NCBI RefSeq assembly: GCF_034424625.1
Contig: NZ_CP139976.1
Coordinates: 1,798,001-1,862,000 of the forward strand
Reading direction: 5' to 3'
Source of the DNA: Janthinobacterium lividum
GTDB lineage: Bacteria > Pseudomonadota > Gammaproteobacteria > Burkholderiales > Burkholderiaceae_D
DNA: 64,000 nucleotides
Shown here: positions 28,513-38,564 of the stretch, piece by piece
How positions within the stretch are numbered: the stretch's first letter is position 1
Layout: each line of letters begins with the position of its first letter
Position numbers and translations under genes: made by a program
The notes under the pieces: generated by a model
Told to the model about the DNA's origin: nothing
Seen by the model: only the letters and a program-made list of their open reading frames with translations
The model's database searches: none

Positions 28513-30890
28513 ATATTGTCTGCATCGGCGGCGGTCCCGCCGGCCTGTATTTCAGCCTGCTCATGAAAAAGCAGAACCCGGATCACCGCATCACCGTCAT
28601 CGAGCGCAACCGCCCGTACGACACGTTTGGCTGGGGCGTGGTGTTTTCCGACCAGACTCTGGGCAACCTGGCCAATGCGGACGAGCCGACTGCGCGCGCC
28701 ATCCTGCAGGCGTTCAACCACTGGGACGATATCGAGATCCACTTCAAGGGCGAGACCGTGCGTTCCGGCGGCCATGGCTTTTGCGGCATCGGCCGCAAGC
28801 GCCTGCTCAATATCCTGCAGGCGCGCTGCGAGGAACTCGGCGTGCAGCTGGTATTCGAGACGGAGGTGCGGGACGACCAGGCCATCGCGCGCCAGTACGG
28901 CGCCGACCTGGTGATCGCCAGCGACGGCTTGAATAGCCGCATCCGCACGCGCTATGCGGCCAGCTACCAGCCGGAAATCGAGCAGCGCCATTGCCGCTTC
29001 GTCTGGCTGGGCACGCGCAAGAAATTCGAAGCGTTCACGTTTGCCTTCCGCCAGACGCCACACGGCTGGTTCCAGGCGCATATCTACCAGTATGACGGCG
29101 AGACCTCGACCTTTATCGTCGAAACGCCCGAACACGTGTGGCGCGCGGCGGGCCTGGATGCCATGAGCCAGGAAGAGGGCATTGCCTTTTGCGAAGCCCT
29201 GTTCGCGGAGGAACTCGACGGCCATGGCCTGCTGAGCAATTCGCCGCACTTGCGCGGTTCGGCCCAGTGGATCACCTTTCCCCGCATCGTCTGCCGGCAA
29301 TGGGTGCATGTACAGGACGGCGTGCCCGTCGTGCTGATGGGCGACGCGGCCCACACGGCCCATTATTCCATCGGCTCGGGCACCAAGCTGGCGCTGGAAG
29401 ACGCCATCGAGCTGGCGCGCTGCTTCGACCAGCATGCCGAGACGGCTGCGGCGCTGGCCGCCTACCAGCAGCTGCGCGCCATCGAGGTGCTGAAAATCCA
29501 GAGCGCGGCGCGCAATTCCATGGAGTGGTTTGAAAACGTCGAGCGCTACAGCGCCATGGAAGCGCCGCAGTTCGCCTATTCCATGCTCACGCGCAGCCAG
29601 CGCATCTCGCATGAAAACCTGCGCCTGCGCGACCCTGCCTACGTGGCCGGCTATGAACAATGGCTGGCGCGGCGCGCGGGCGAGCAGGCTGGCGTGGAGA
29701 TGCGGGACGAGGCTTTGCCGCCCATGCTCACGCCCTTCCGCCTGCGCGACGTGCTGCTGAAAAACCGCATCGCTGTCTCGCCGATGGCGCAGTACAGCGC
29801 CGTCGATGGCGTGGCGGGCGACTACCATCTGATGCACCTGGGCGCGCGCGCCATGGGCGGCGCGGGGCTCGTGTTTGCCGAGATGACGTGCGTGTCGGCC
29901 GATGCGCGCATCACGCCCGCCTGTCCCGGCATGTACAGCGAAGCGCATACGCAAGCCTGGCGCCGCATCGTCGATTTCGTGCATGCGAACAGCGATGCGA
30001 AGATTGCCCTGCAGCTGGGCCACGCGGGGCCGAAAGGCTCGACGCGGCCCATGTGGGATGGCATCGATCTGCCCTTGAAAGAGGATAACTGGACGCTGCT
30101 GGCGGCGTCGGAACAGCAGTATCTGGCGGGCGTGTCGCAGGTGGCGCGGGCGGCCACGGAAAGCGACCTGGCGCGTATCGAGCAGGATTTCGTGCGCGCC
30201 ACCCTGGCTGCGGCCGTCGCCGGTTTCGACTGGCTGGAACTGCATTGCGCGCATGGCTATTTGCTGTCGAGTTTTATTTCGCCGCTGACCAACCGCCGCG
30301 CGGACGAATATGGCGGCAGCCTGGAAAACCGCTGCCGCTATCCGCTGCGCGTGTTCCGCGCCATGCGCGCCGCCTGGCCGCAGGATAAACCCATGAGCGT
30401 GCGCATCTCGGCCCACGACTGGGTCGAAGGCGGCATCACGCCCGACGATGCGGTGCGCATCGCGCGCCTGTTCAAGCAGGCAGGCGCCGACCTGATCGAC
30501 TGTTCCTCGGGCCAGGTCAGCAAGCTCGAACAGCCCGTGTACGGGCGCATGTTCCAGGCGCCGTTTGCCGACCGCGTGCGCAACGAGGCGGGCATCGCCA
30601 GCATGGCCGTCGGCTCGATCTTCGAAGCGGACCATGCCAACAGCATCATCGCCGCAGGGCGCGCCGACCTGTGCGCCGTGGGCCGGCCGCACCTGGCCAA
30701 CCCCGCCTGGACCCTGACGGAAATGGCGCGCATCGGCTACGGCGGCGCTGGCGCCGGAGCGGCTTGGCCGAAACAGTACCGTCCGGGCCAGCAGCAGCTG
30801 GAACGCAATCTGCAGCGCGAGCGCCAGCTGGCCGCCGCCAGCACGGGCCTCACCCCGCAACAGGTGGCCGCGCGGCTGCTGGAAGGATGA
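28509..30890 (+). CDS. 2-aminobenzoyl-CoA monooxygenase/reductase (bifunctional flavoprotein)
   Basis: A 793-residue fusion. The N-terminal half is an FAD monooxygenase of the salicylyl-CoA 5-hydroxylase/UbiH type ([34 protein letters not shown]). From about residue 406 comes an Old-Yellow-Enzyme-like FMN reductase ([37 protein letters not shown]). This matches the Azoarcus evansii enzyme that hydroxylates and then reduces 2-aminobenzoyl-CoA to a non-aromatic amino-oxo-cyclohexene-carboxyl-CoA. It is translationally coupled to the ligase. A salicylyl-CoA hydroxylase alone would lack the reductase half. Confidence 0.9.
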   Translation: MNIVCIGGGPAGLYFSLLMKKQNPDHRITVIERNRPYDTFGWGVVFSDQTLGNLANADEPTARAILQAFNHWDDIEIHFKGETVRSGGHGFCGIGRKRLLNILQARCEELGVQLVFETEVRDDQAIARQYGADLVIASDGLNSRIRTRYAASYQPEIEQRHCRFVWLGTRKKFEAFTFAFRQTPHGWFQAHIYQYDGETSTFIVETPEHVWRAAGLDAMSQEEGIAFCEALFAEELDGHGLLSNSPHLRGSAQWITFPRIVCRQWVHVQDGVPVVLMGDAAHTAHYSIGSGTKLALEDAIELARCFDQHAETAAALAAYQQLRAIEVLKIQSAARNSMEWFENVERYSAMEAPQFAYSMLTRSQRISHENLRLRDPAYVAGYEQWLARRAGEQAGVEMRDEALPPMLTPFRLRDVLLKNRIAVSPMAQYSAVDGVAGDYHLMHLGARAMGGAGLVFAEMTCVSADARITPACPGMYSEAHTQAWRRIVDFVHANSDAKIALQLGHAGPKGSTRPMWDGIDLPLKEDNWTLLAASEQQYLAGVSQVARAATESDLARIEQDFVRATLAAAVAGFDWLELHCAHGYLLSSFISPLTNRRADEYGGSLENRCRYPLRVFRAMRAAWPQDKPMSVRISAHDWVEGGITPDDAVRIARLFKQAGADLIDCSSGQVSKLEQPVYGRMFQAPFADRVRNEAGIASMAVGSIFEADHANSIIAAGRADLCAVGRPHLANPAWTLTEMARIGYGGAGAGAAWPKQYRPGQQQLERNLQRERQLAAASTGLTPQQVAARLLEG

Positions 30891-30891
30891 C

Positions 30892-31680
30892 ATGAAGACG
30901 CAAGCGATAATCGACAAGCATGCGCTGGTGACGGGCGCCGGCAGCGGCATCGGCCTGGCCTGCGCGCGCGCCTTGCTGGACGCGGGCGCCAGGGTGACCT
31001 TGGCCGGGCGCGACGGCGCGCGGCTGGCGCGCGCGCGCATGCAGCTGGAAGAGGAGGGCCATGCGGGCAGGGTCGCCATCTGCGTGCTTGACGTGGCCGT
31101 GGAAGCGTCCGTGCAGGCGGGCTTCGCGCAGGCTGCCGCGCATTTCGGCCGCATCGATATCTTGATCAATAACGCGGGCCAGGCGCATGCGGCGCCCTTC
31201 GGCAAGACGGACGCGGCCATCTGGCAGCAGATGCTGGCCGTGAATCTGACGGGCGTGTTCCACTGCTGCCAGGCGGCCATGCCGGCCATGCTGGAAGCGG
31301 GCTGGGGGCGCATCGTCAACGTGGCGTCGACGGCGGGCTTGAAAGGCTATCGCTATGTCAGCGCCTATGTCGCCGCCAAGCATGGCGTGATCGGTCTGAC
31401 GCGCGCGCTGGCGCTGGAAGTGGCGCCGCGCGGCGTCACCGTCAATGCCGTCTGCCCCGGCTACACTGAAACGGACATGGTGGCGCAGGCCGTGCAAAAC
31501 ATCGTGCGCAAGACGGGGCGCGGCGAAGACGCGGCGCGCGCGGAACTGGCGGCCGGCAATCCGCAGCAGCGGCTGGTGCAGCCACGGGAAGTGGCCGATG
31601 CGGTAGCGTGGCTCTGCCTGCCCGCGTCGGCCGCCATGAATGGACAATCGATCGCCGTCGCCGGCGGCGAAGTCATGTAA
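30892..31680 (+). CDS. SDR family oxidoreductase, probable 3-hydroxyacyl-CoA dehydrogenase
   Basis: A 262-residue classical short-chain dehydrogenase. It has the cofactor loop GAGSGIGLACA, N-N-A-G, catalytic Ser in V-A-S-T-A, YVAAK with Tyr and Lys, and the P-G-Y-T-E-T-D-M segment. The ATG follows GGAAGG and lies one base after the monooxygenase/reductase stop. In this operon it would oxidise the hydroxy intermediate formed after hydration of the ring or ring-opened CoA ester. It may have a second role with other 3-hydroxyacyl-CoAs. Confidence 0.85.
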   Translation: MKTQAIIDKHALVTGAGSGIGLACARALLDAGARVTLAGRDGARLARARMQLEEEGHAGRVAICVLDVAVEASVQAGFAQAAAHFGRIDILINNAGQAHAAPFGKTDAAIWQQMLAVNLTGVFHCCQAAMPAMLEAGWGRIVNVASTAGLKGYRYVSAYVAAKHGVIGLTRALALEVAPRGVTVNAVCPGYTETDMVAQAVQNIVRKTGRGEDAARAELAAGNPQQRLVQPREVADAVAWLCLPASAAMNGQSIAVAGGEVM

Positions 31681-31684
31681 CTGA

Positions 31685-32206
31685 ATGAAGACCATGGATA
31701 AAGAAACCGAGAACGTACCGGAAGAACCCGTGCTGGACCTGGCGAGCCGGCTGACGCAGGACCACCACCAGTCGCTCAAGCTGTGGCTGCGCATGCTCTC
31801 GTGCACGGTCAAGATTGAAAACGAGGTGCGCACGCGCTTGCGCGCCACCTTCGGCATCACCTTGCCCCGTTTCGACTTGATGGCGCAGCTCGAACGCTTT
31901 CCCGATGGCTTGCGCATGGGCGAACTGTCCAAGCGCATGATGGTCACGGGCGGCAATATCACGGGCATCACCGACCAGCTGGAGCAGGAAAAACTGGTGG
32001 CGCGCGTGGTCGATCCGAAGGACCGCCGCTCGTACAGCGTCAAGCTGACGCCGGCCGGCCGGCGCGCGTTCGACGAGATGGCGCGCGTGCACGAAGGCTG
32101 GATCGCGGAACTGCTGCACGGCGTGACGCCGGACGACAAAAACCAATTGATCGACCTGCTGTCGCACATGAAGCAGCAGTTGAATAACACTTCCCTCAAG
32201 GATTGA
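31685..32206 (+). CDS. MarR family transcriptional regulator
   Basis: A 173-residue winged-helix regulator. The recognition region runs [20 protein letters not shown] followed by the wing [13 protein letters not shown]. Long N- and C-terminal helices allow dimerisation. MarR proteins in aromatic-CoA operons commonly repress until a CoA thioester ligand binds. The gene lies inside the operon it probably controls, and the palindrome at 26827 is the candidate operator. ATG 31694 is an alternative start. The stop lies just before the hydratase start. Confidence 0.88.
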   Translation: MKTMDKETENVPEEPVLDLASRLTQDHHQSLKLWLRMLSCTVKIENEVRTRLRATFGITLPRFDLMAQLERFPDGLRMGELSKRMMVTGGNITGITDQLEQEKLVARVVDPKDRRSYSVKLTPAGRRAFDEMARVHEGWIAELLHGVTPDDKNQLIDLLSHMKQQLNNTSLKD

Positions 32207-32208
32207 CC

Positions 32209-33063
<855 letters not shown>

Positions 33064-33064
33064 G

Positions 33065-34225
33065 ATGCAATATACACGCGATACGACTTACCTGGACTGG
33101 CCGTTTTTCGAAGCGCGGCATGCCGAGCTTGAGTCTGAGCTCGATGCCTGGGCGACGCAGCACCTGGACGATGCCCATGGCAGCGATGTCGATGCGGCCT
33201 GTCGCGCGCTGGTGGCGCAGCTGGGGCAGGGCGGCTGGCTGGCGCATGCCACGGGTATCGACGGCAAGATCGATACGCGCGCCATTTGCCTGATGCGCGA
33301 AACCCTGGCGCGCCATAACGGCCTGGCCGATTTCGCCTTTGCCATGCAGGGACTCGGTTCGGGCGCCATCGGCCTGTTCGGTAGCGCGCAAAACAAGGCG
33401 CGCTATTTGCCGGACGTGGCCAGCGGCAAGCGCATCGCCGCCTTTGCCCTGTCCGAGCCGCAGGCCGGGTCGGACGTGGCGGCCATGGCGTGCGCGGCGC
33501 GCCGCGATGGCGACGAGTATGTGCTCGATGGCGAAAAGACGTGGATATCGAACGGCGGCATCGCCGACTTTTACGTGGTGTTCGCCCGCACGGGCGAGGC
33601 GCCGGGCGCGCGCGGCATCAGCGCCTTCATCGTCGATGCCGACAATCCCGGGCTGGAAATCGCCGAGCGCATCGCCGTCATTGCGCCGCATCCGCTGGCG
33701 CGCCTGCGCTTTGCCAATTGCCGCGTGCCCGTGTCGCAGCGCCTGGGAGAGGCGGGGCAGGGCTTCAAGGTGGCGATGGCGACACTCGACGTGTTCCGCA
33801 CCTCGGTCGCCGCCGCAGCGCTGGGCTTTGCGCGGCGCGCGTTCGACGAAGCGCTGCGCCACGCGACAAAGCGCCAGATGTTTGGCCAGACCCTGGCGGA
33901 CTTTCAGCTGACGCAGGCAAAATTGGCGCAGATGGCCACCGGCATCGACGCGGCCGCGCTGCTCACCTACCGCGCCGCCTGGCAGCGCGACCAGGGCCGC
34001 AAGGTGACGAAGGAGGCGGCCATGGCCAAGCTGACGGCCACGGAAACGGCGCAGCAGGTGATCGACGCGGCCGTGCAACTGTTTGGCGGCATGGGCGTGG
34101 TCAGCGGGCATCCGGTCGAGCGCCTGTACCGCGAAATCCGCGCCTTGCGCATCTATGAGGGCGCCAGCGAAGTACAGCAACTGATCATCGCGCGCGAACT
34201 GCTGCGCGAGGCAGCGGACGCATGA
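33065..34225 (+). CDS. acyl-CoA dehydrogenase
   Basis: A 386-residue FAD enzyme that introduces a double bond next to a CoA thioester. It has the flavin-binding [11 protein letters not shown] and W-I-S-N-G blocks and the C-terminal I-Y-E-G-A-S-E-V-Q, with Glu365 as the catalytic base. R-Q-M-F-G-Q and Q-L-F-G-G-M-G-V are also typical. The start at 33065 gives a normal length; the open frame upstream overlaps the hydratase gene. It probably works on an alicyclic or dicarboxylic CoA ester in the pathway. Confidence 0.9.
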   Translation: MQYTRDTTYLDWPFFEARHAELESELDAWATQHLDDAHGSDVDAACRALVAQLGQGGWLAHATGIDGKIDTRAICLMRETLARHNGLADFAFAMQGLGSGAIGLFGSAQNKARYLPDVASGKRIAAFALSEPQAGSDVAAMACAARRDGDEYVLDGEKTWISNGGIADFYVVFARTGEAPGARGISAFIVDADNPGLEIAERIAVIAPHPLARLRFANCRVPVSQRLGEAGQGFKVAMATLDVFRTSVAAAALGFARRAFDEALRHATKRQMFGQTLADFQLTQAKLAQMATGIDAAALLTYRAAWQRDQGRKVTKEAAMAKLTATETAQQVIDAAVQLFGGMGVVSGHPVERLYREIRALRIYEGASEVQQLIIARELLREAADA

Positions 34226-34242
34226 ACAACGAGGAAAACAAT

Positions 34243-34635
34243 ATGCAAGTGTTACAACCACCGGGATGGGCCAGGCCGCGCGGCTATGCGAATGGCATTG
34301 CCGCCAGCGGGCGCACGGTGTACGTCAGCGGCATGATAGGCTGGGATGCGCAGGGCCAGTTCCACACGGACGATTTTGCGGCACAGGTGCGCCAGGCCTT
34401 GCAGAATATCGTCGCCGTGCTGGCCGAGGCGGGCGCCTTGCCCGAGCACATCGTGCGCATGAACTGGTATGTACTGGACAAGAAGGAATATGTGGCGGCA
34501 TATCCACAAATCGGCCTTGCCTACCGCGAGCTGATCGGCAAGCATTTTCCGGCCATGACAGCGGTGCAGGTGGCGGGACTGATCGAAGACAGGGCGAAGG
34601 TCGAGATCGAGGTGACGGCGGTGCTGCCTGACTGA
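34243..34635 (+). CDS. RidA family protein, possible enamine/imine deaminase of the pathway
   Basis: A 130-residue RidA/YjgF family protein. It has G-R-T-V-Y-V-S-G-M-I-G-W, the N-I-V-A-V-L-A-E-A-G helix and the C-terminal V-E-I-E-V-T-A-V block. Trimeric RidA proteins hydrolyse enamines and imines to ketones and ammonia. The ABM/R product is an enamine, so a dedicated deamination role is reasonable. The ATG at 34243 follows GAGGAAAA; the ATG at 34222 overlaps the dehydrogenase stop but has no such site. It is the last gene of the operon. No clear terminator follows. Confidence 0.85.
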   Translation: MQVLQPPGWARPRGYANGIAASGRTVYVSGMIGWDAQGQFHTDDFAAQVRQALQNIVAVLAEAGALPEHIVRMNWYVLDKKEYVAAYPQIGLAYRELIGKHFPAMTAVQVAGLIEDRAKVEIEVTAVLPD

Positions 34636-34711
34636 ATTTCTGCTATGAAATATTGCGTATCGGCATCTAAATAATAAATATAAAAACATTATCTATCGTG
34701 TTATATTTGGC

Positions 34712-34731
34712 AACCGGAACATAGACCGGTT
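34712..34731 (+). promoter_or_regulatory. short dyad in the leader of the PEP-CTERM gene
   Basis: AACCGG-N8-CCGGTT lies 27 bp before the start of the PEP-CTERM gene in an AT-rich leader, followed by TTAAA. It could be an operator half-pair or a weak hairpin. The TTGGCAACCGG sequence here does not continue into a sigma-54 -12 element. Confidence 0.3.
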
Positions 34732-34757
34732 TTAAATACTGACAGTCGAGGTAGAGG

Positions 34758-35492
34758 ATGCGCAATAATTTCAGAACGGCAAGAAGTGTGGTGCTGGCCG
34801 TGGCCAGTATGGGTTTTTGCCTGGGCGCGCAGGCGGGGCCCGGTACGTCGCTATTGTCCCCCGGCTATCAGGCGCAACTGGAAACCTGGCTCGGTGAAGG
34901 CAATCTGGCGCTGACGAACATTTACAGCAAGGCAGCGGGCGACACTTCGCTGGACTTTCACAAGGCATCCGATGGCAAGGGACGCACCTTTTCCGTCATG
35001 GAGGCCACGAATTCATCGGGCAAGACGTGGCTGGTGGGCGGCTACAATCCACAGAGCTGGAGCTCCACCGATGGCATGCATGTCACCATGGATGACAGCC
35101 AACGCACGGCCTTCCTGTTCAATCTGACTGCCGGCTTCAGGCTGCAGCAACTGCCGCAGTATTTCAACGGTGACGGTATCGGCAAGGACCAGACCTACAA
35201 TCAGTCCAATTATGGCCCGACATTTGGCTACGGGCATGATTTGTATGTGCCGCAAGACCTCACGCATGGCGGCAGTTCTTTCTTGTATACCTATAACTAC
35301 CCTGGACAGTCATTGACAGGCCTCAGTTTGCTCGATGGCTCCACGTGGCATGGCAACGATGTGACCTTCGGCGCCATCCAGGTATTTGCCATCAGCGCCG
35401 TACCGGAGCCGGCCACCTATGGACTGCTTCTGGCAGGATTGCTTGTGTTGCTGGTGCGCCAGCGCGGCAGGGCTACGGCACGCGTTGCCTGA
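34758..35492 (+). CDS. PEP-CTERM sorting protein with a TLDc-like domain
   Basis: A 244-residue exported protein. It has a signal peptide ending AQA, then a domain with the order FHKASDGKGRTF (from residue 67), GGYNPQSW (about 94), AFLFNL (about 118), F-G-Y-G-H-D-L-Y-V and W-H-G-N-D-V-T-F-G-A-I-Q-V-F. That order matches the TLDc fold of eukaryotic OXR1/TLDC proteins. The C-terminus is a PEP-CTERM tag: VPEPATYG at 215, a hydrophobic helix and a final basic cluster RQRGR. XrtB, encoded 11 kb downstream, should process it. The ATG follows AGAGG. It may be a surface or matrix protein; its activity is unknown. Confidence 0.8.
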   Translation: MRNNFRTARSVVLAVASMGFCLGAQAGPGTSLLSPGYQAQLETWLGEGNLALTNIYSKAAGDTSLDFHKASDGKGRTFSVMEATNSSGKTWLVGGYNPQSWSSTDGMHVTMDDSQRTAFLFNLTAGFRLQQLPQYFNGDGIGKDQTYNQSNYGPTFGYGHDLYVPQDLTHGGSSFLYTYNYPGQSLTGLSLLDGSTWHGNDVTFGAIQVFAISAVPEPATYGLLLAGLLVLLVRQRGRATARVA

Positions 35493-35557
35493 AGTGGCAC
35501 CGCCCGCTTGCCAGGCTGTTAATGGCAGGCGCTTGCCTGTATAATGCCGCTGCGCGT

Positions 35558-35632
35558 GTCGCCATCGTACAATGGATAGTACAAGGTCCTCCTAAGACTT
35601 AAATGCAGGTTCGATTCCTGCTGGCGACACCA
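35558..35632 (+). tRNA. tRNA-Arg(CCT)
   Basis: The 75-nt sequence folds as a tRNA: acceptor GTCGCCA / TGGCGAC, D-stem GTAC / GTAC, anticodon stem AGGTC / GACTT with loop CTCCTAA (anticodon CCT, reading AGG), and T-stem GCAGG / CCTGC with TTCGATT. CCA is encoded. A TATAAT -10 element at 35540-35545 lies 12 bp upstream. Confidence 0.97.
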
Positions 35633-35792
35633 CATTCCACGCAACGCGCGCCGGTGGCCTGAGTTTATGCTGGCCGCAATGCACTGGTGGTGCCGAGTTG
35701 TCGGTACAATGCGTGCTTCATTCATCTAATCGGCGGCTGTTTGGCGCACCACGCGGTGCGCGCGAGGCGGCGCCCGAGCACTCTTACTCATT

Positions 35793-37685
35793 ATGGCTGT
35801 CATTTCTCTTTCATCGGCGCAACTTGCGTTCGGTCACGTCGCGCTGCTCGATCACGCGGAATTTTCACTGGAAACCTCGGAGCGGGTCGGCTTGATTGGC
35901 CGCAACGGCACGGGCAAATCGTCGCTGTTGAAGGTTATTTCGGGCAAGTTCAAGCTCGATGACGGCTTGTTGGTCATGCAGCAAGGCATCAAGATCGCCT
36001 ATGTGGAGCAGGAACCGCAATTCGACCCGGACATGTCCGTGTTCGACGCCGTCGCTTCCGGCATGGGCGAATCGCAGGCGTGGCTGAAGGAATACGATGC
36101 GCTGACGGGCCAGTTTGGCCAGGGTAATGACGACGAACTGATGGAACGCATGCACGACATCCAGGTCAAACTCGATGCGGCCGATGCGTGGAGCTTGCCG
36201 AACAAGGTGGAAACCGTACTCGACCGTTTGAACCTGACGGGCGACATGCTGATGAAAACCCTGTCCGGCGGGATGCAAAAGCGCGTGGCGCTGGCGCGCG
36301 CGCTGGTCTCGGCACCCGACGTGCTGCTGCTCGATGAGCCGACCAACCATCTGGACTTCAGCTCCATCCTGTGGCTGGAAGGCTTGTTGCGCGACTTCAA
36401 GGGTAGCGTGCTGTTCATTACCCATGACCGCTCCTTCCTCGACAATGTCGCCACGCGCATCATCGAGCTCGACCGCGGCCGTTTGCTGTCGTACCCGGGC
36501 AACTTCACGGCTTACCAGACCCGCAAGGCGGAGCAGCTGGAAATCGAGGAAGTGGAAAATGCCAAGTTCGACAAGTTCCTGGCGCAGGAAGAAGTGTGGA
36601 TACGCAAGGGCGTCAAGGCCCGCCGCGTGCGCGACGAAGGCCGCGTGCGCCGCCTGGAAGCACTGCGTCTGACGCGCAATGCGCGCCGCGAACAGCAGGG
36701 ACAGGTCAAGCTGGACGTATCGGCCGGCGAACGCTCGGGCAAGATCGTGGCGGACCTGGAAAACGTCTCGAAGATCTATGGCGACAAGGTCATCGTCAAG
36801 GATTTCAGCGCCACCATCCTGCGCGGCGACAAGGTCGGCCTGATCGGCGCCAACGGCGCCGGCAAGACCACCTTGCTGAAGATGATCCTGGGCCAGGAAG
36901 AGTCGGACACGGGCACCATCCGCCTGGGCACCAAGCTGCAAGTGGCGTACTTCGACCAGATGCGCACGCAGCTGAACGAAGAGGCAAACCTGATGGAAAC
37001 CATCGCGCCAGGCAGCGACTGGGTCGAGATCAATGGCCAGCGCCGTCACGTGATGACCTACCTGAACGATTTCCTGTTCGCGCCGGAGCGTGCCCGTTCG
37101 CCCGTCAAGTCGCTGTCCGGTGGCGAGCGCAACCGTTTGCTGCTGGCGCGCCTGTTCGCCAAGCCGGCCAACGTGCTGGTGCTCGATGAGCCGACCAATG
37201 ACTTGGATATCGATACCCTGGAGTTGCTGGAAGAGTTGCTGGAAGAATACACGGGCACTGTTTTCCTTGTCAGCCATGACCGCACCTTCCTCGACAACGT
37301 GGTCACGCAAGTGATCGTTGCCGAAGGCGAGGGCAAGTGGCGCGAATTCGTCGGCGGCTACACGGACTGGGAGCGCGTGCGCACCTTGCCGATCGCCACG
37401 GCGCCCGCCAGCAAGCCGGCCGTGAAGGTCGAGGCTGCCGCGCCGGCCGCCAAGCAGAAAAAGCTCAGCTACAAGGAACAGCGCGAGCTGGAAGAGTTGC
37501 CGAAACTGATCGCCAAGCTGGAAGACGAGCAATCGGTGCTGGCCGCCGAGCTGTCGCACCCGGACTTCTACAAGAAGACGCCGGCCGAAGGCAAACGCCT
37601 GAATGCGCGCGTGGCCGAGATCGAAGGCGAACTGCTGGAAGCGCTGGAAAAGTGGGAACAGATCGAGGCGCGCGCCAACGGTTGA
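35793..37685 (+). CDS. uup: ABC-F family ATPase (Uup)
   Basis: A 630-residue soluble protein with two ABC domains and no membrane segments. The first has GLIGRNGTGKSS, LSGGMQKR and LLLDEPTNHLDF. The second has GLIGANGAGKTT, LSGGERNR and LVLDEPTNDLDI. An inter-domain linker and a C-terminal coiled coil (E-L-E-E-L-P-K-L-I-A-K-L-E-D-E-Q) are typical of Uup. ABC-F proteins act on ribosomes or, for Uup, also on structured DNA and transposon excision in E. coli. It is a single gene with AT-rich sequence downstream. Confidence 0.95.
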   Translation: MAVISLSSAQLAFGHVALLDHAEFSLETSERVGLIGRNGTGKSSLLKVISGKFKLDDGLLVMQQGIKIAYVEQEPQFDPDMSVFDAVASGMGESQAWLKEYDALTGQFGQGNDDELMERMHDIQVKLDAADAWSLPNKVETVLDRLNLTGDMLMKTLSGGMQKRVALARALVSAPDVLLLDEPTNHLDFSSILWLEGLLRDFKGSVLFITHDRSFLDNVATRIIELDRGRLLSYPGNFTAYQTRKAEQLEIEEVENAKFDKFLAQEEVWIRKGVKARRVRDEGRVRRLEALRLTRNARREQQGQVKLDVSAGERSGKIVADLENVSKIYGDKVIVKDFSATILRGDKVGLIGANGAGKTTLLKMILGQEESDTGTIRLGTKLQVAYFDQMRTQLNEEANLMETIAPGSDWVEINGQRRHVMTYLNDFLFAPERARSPVKSLSGGERNRLLLARLFAKPANVLVLDEPTNDLDIDTLELLEELLEEYTGTVFLVSHDRTFLDNVVTQVIVAEGEGKWREFVGGYTDWERVRTLPIATAPASKPAVKVEAAAPAAKQKKLSYKEQRELEELPKLIAKLEDEQSVLAAELSHPDFYKKTPAEGKRLNARVAEIEGELLEALEKWEQIEARANG

Positions 37686-37861
37686 TTGTTTTCCACCTCT
37701 CCTGTTGTAATTAAGTTAGGATTATTTGCCACGGCAACGGTTCAGCTTGATATAATTATATAATTATATTTTTTACATCGGGGGATGCATGTTTGTTATT
37801 AAAAGCACGCGCTCCGGACCACGGCGTCCGGCGCGTGGTTCCGCCTCCAGTGCGCATCAGC

Positions 37862-38524
37862 ATGTTTGACCGCGCCGCCTTGCCCCGGGTAGCGCCATTC
37901 CTCGCCTACCTTTCCTTCATCTTCATCGCCGACATGCTGGGCCGGCTCGGCTTTGCCGCGCAGGACCTGCGCTGGCTGTATGCCGTCAAGATCGGCGTCG
38001 TACTGGGCATGCTGCTGTACTGGCGCCGCAGCTATACGGAATTGGCCAGGGTGCCATTGGGCGCGCGCGCGCTGGCCGTGGCGCTGGTGACCGGCATTGT
38101 TGTTTTCTTGCTGTGGATCAACCTCGATGCGGGCTGGATGACGATCGGCAGTGCCGACGGCTTCGACCCCCGCAATGAGGGGCGGATCGAGTGGAGCCTG
38201 GTGGCCGTGCGCATCGCCGGCGCCGCCTTGGTGGTGCCCGTGATGGAAGAGCTGTTCTGGCGCTCCTTCCTGCTGCGCTGGATCGATGCCCCTGATTTCC
38301 TGAAATTCCAGCCACGCCTGGCCAGTGCCAAGGCGTTTGTCATCAGCGTCGTGTTGTTTGGCTTTGAACATAATTTGTGGCTGGCGGGCATTGTTGCCGG
38401 TGCCGCCTATACACTGCTTTATATGCGCAGTCAGTCATTGTGGTCGCCCATCCTGGCGCACGGCGTCACGAATGGCGTACTGGGTCTCTGGATTGTTTCC
38501 GGTGGATACTGGACTTACTGGTAA
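37862..38524 (+). CDS. exosortase-associated CPBP-type intramembrane protease
   Basis: A membrane protein of about 220 residues with roughly six to eight helices. The CPBP/CAAX-protease motifs are visible: E-E-L-F-W-R-S (glutamate pair and Arg), F-G-F-E-H-N-L-W and H-G-V-T-N near the C-terminus. A family of these proteins regularly accompanies exosortase/PEP-CTERM systems. ATG 37862 gives MFDRAALPRVAPFLAYL; the frame is open further upstream with weaker starts. It opens the eps gene run; an AT-rich stretch (37747-37772) upstream may hold the promoter. Confidence 0.82.
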   Translation: MFDRAALPRVAPFLAYLSFIFIADMLGRLGFAAQDLRWLYAVKIGVVLGMLLYWRRSYTELARVPLGARALAVALVTGIVVFLLWINLDAGWMTIGSADGFDPRNEGRIEWSLVAVRIAGAALVVPVMEELFWRSFLLRWIDAPDFLKFQPRLASAKAFVISVVLFGFEHNLWLAGIVAGAAYTLLYMRSQSLWSPILAHGVTNGVLGLWIVSGGYWTYW

Positions 38525-38564
38525 TATTGCCAATCAACTGTTTGCTCTATCAAAGAGAATACCT

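Noticed and set aside
28221..31319. A 1032-codon minus-strand ORF opposite the anthranilate operon
   Set aside because: It crosses three well-supported genes and has no family features; GC-rich codon bias opens the antisense frame.
34700..34731. Sigma-54 promoter before the PEP-CTERM gene
   Set aside because: TTGGCA is present, but the position of the -12 element reads ACATA, not TTGCW.
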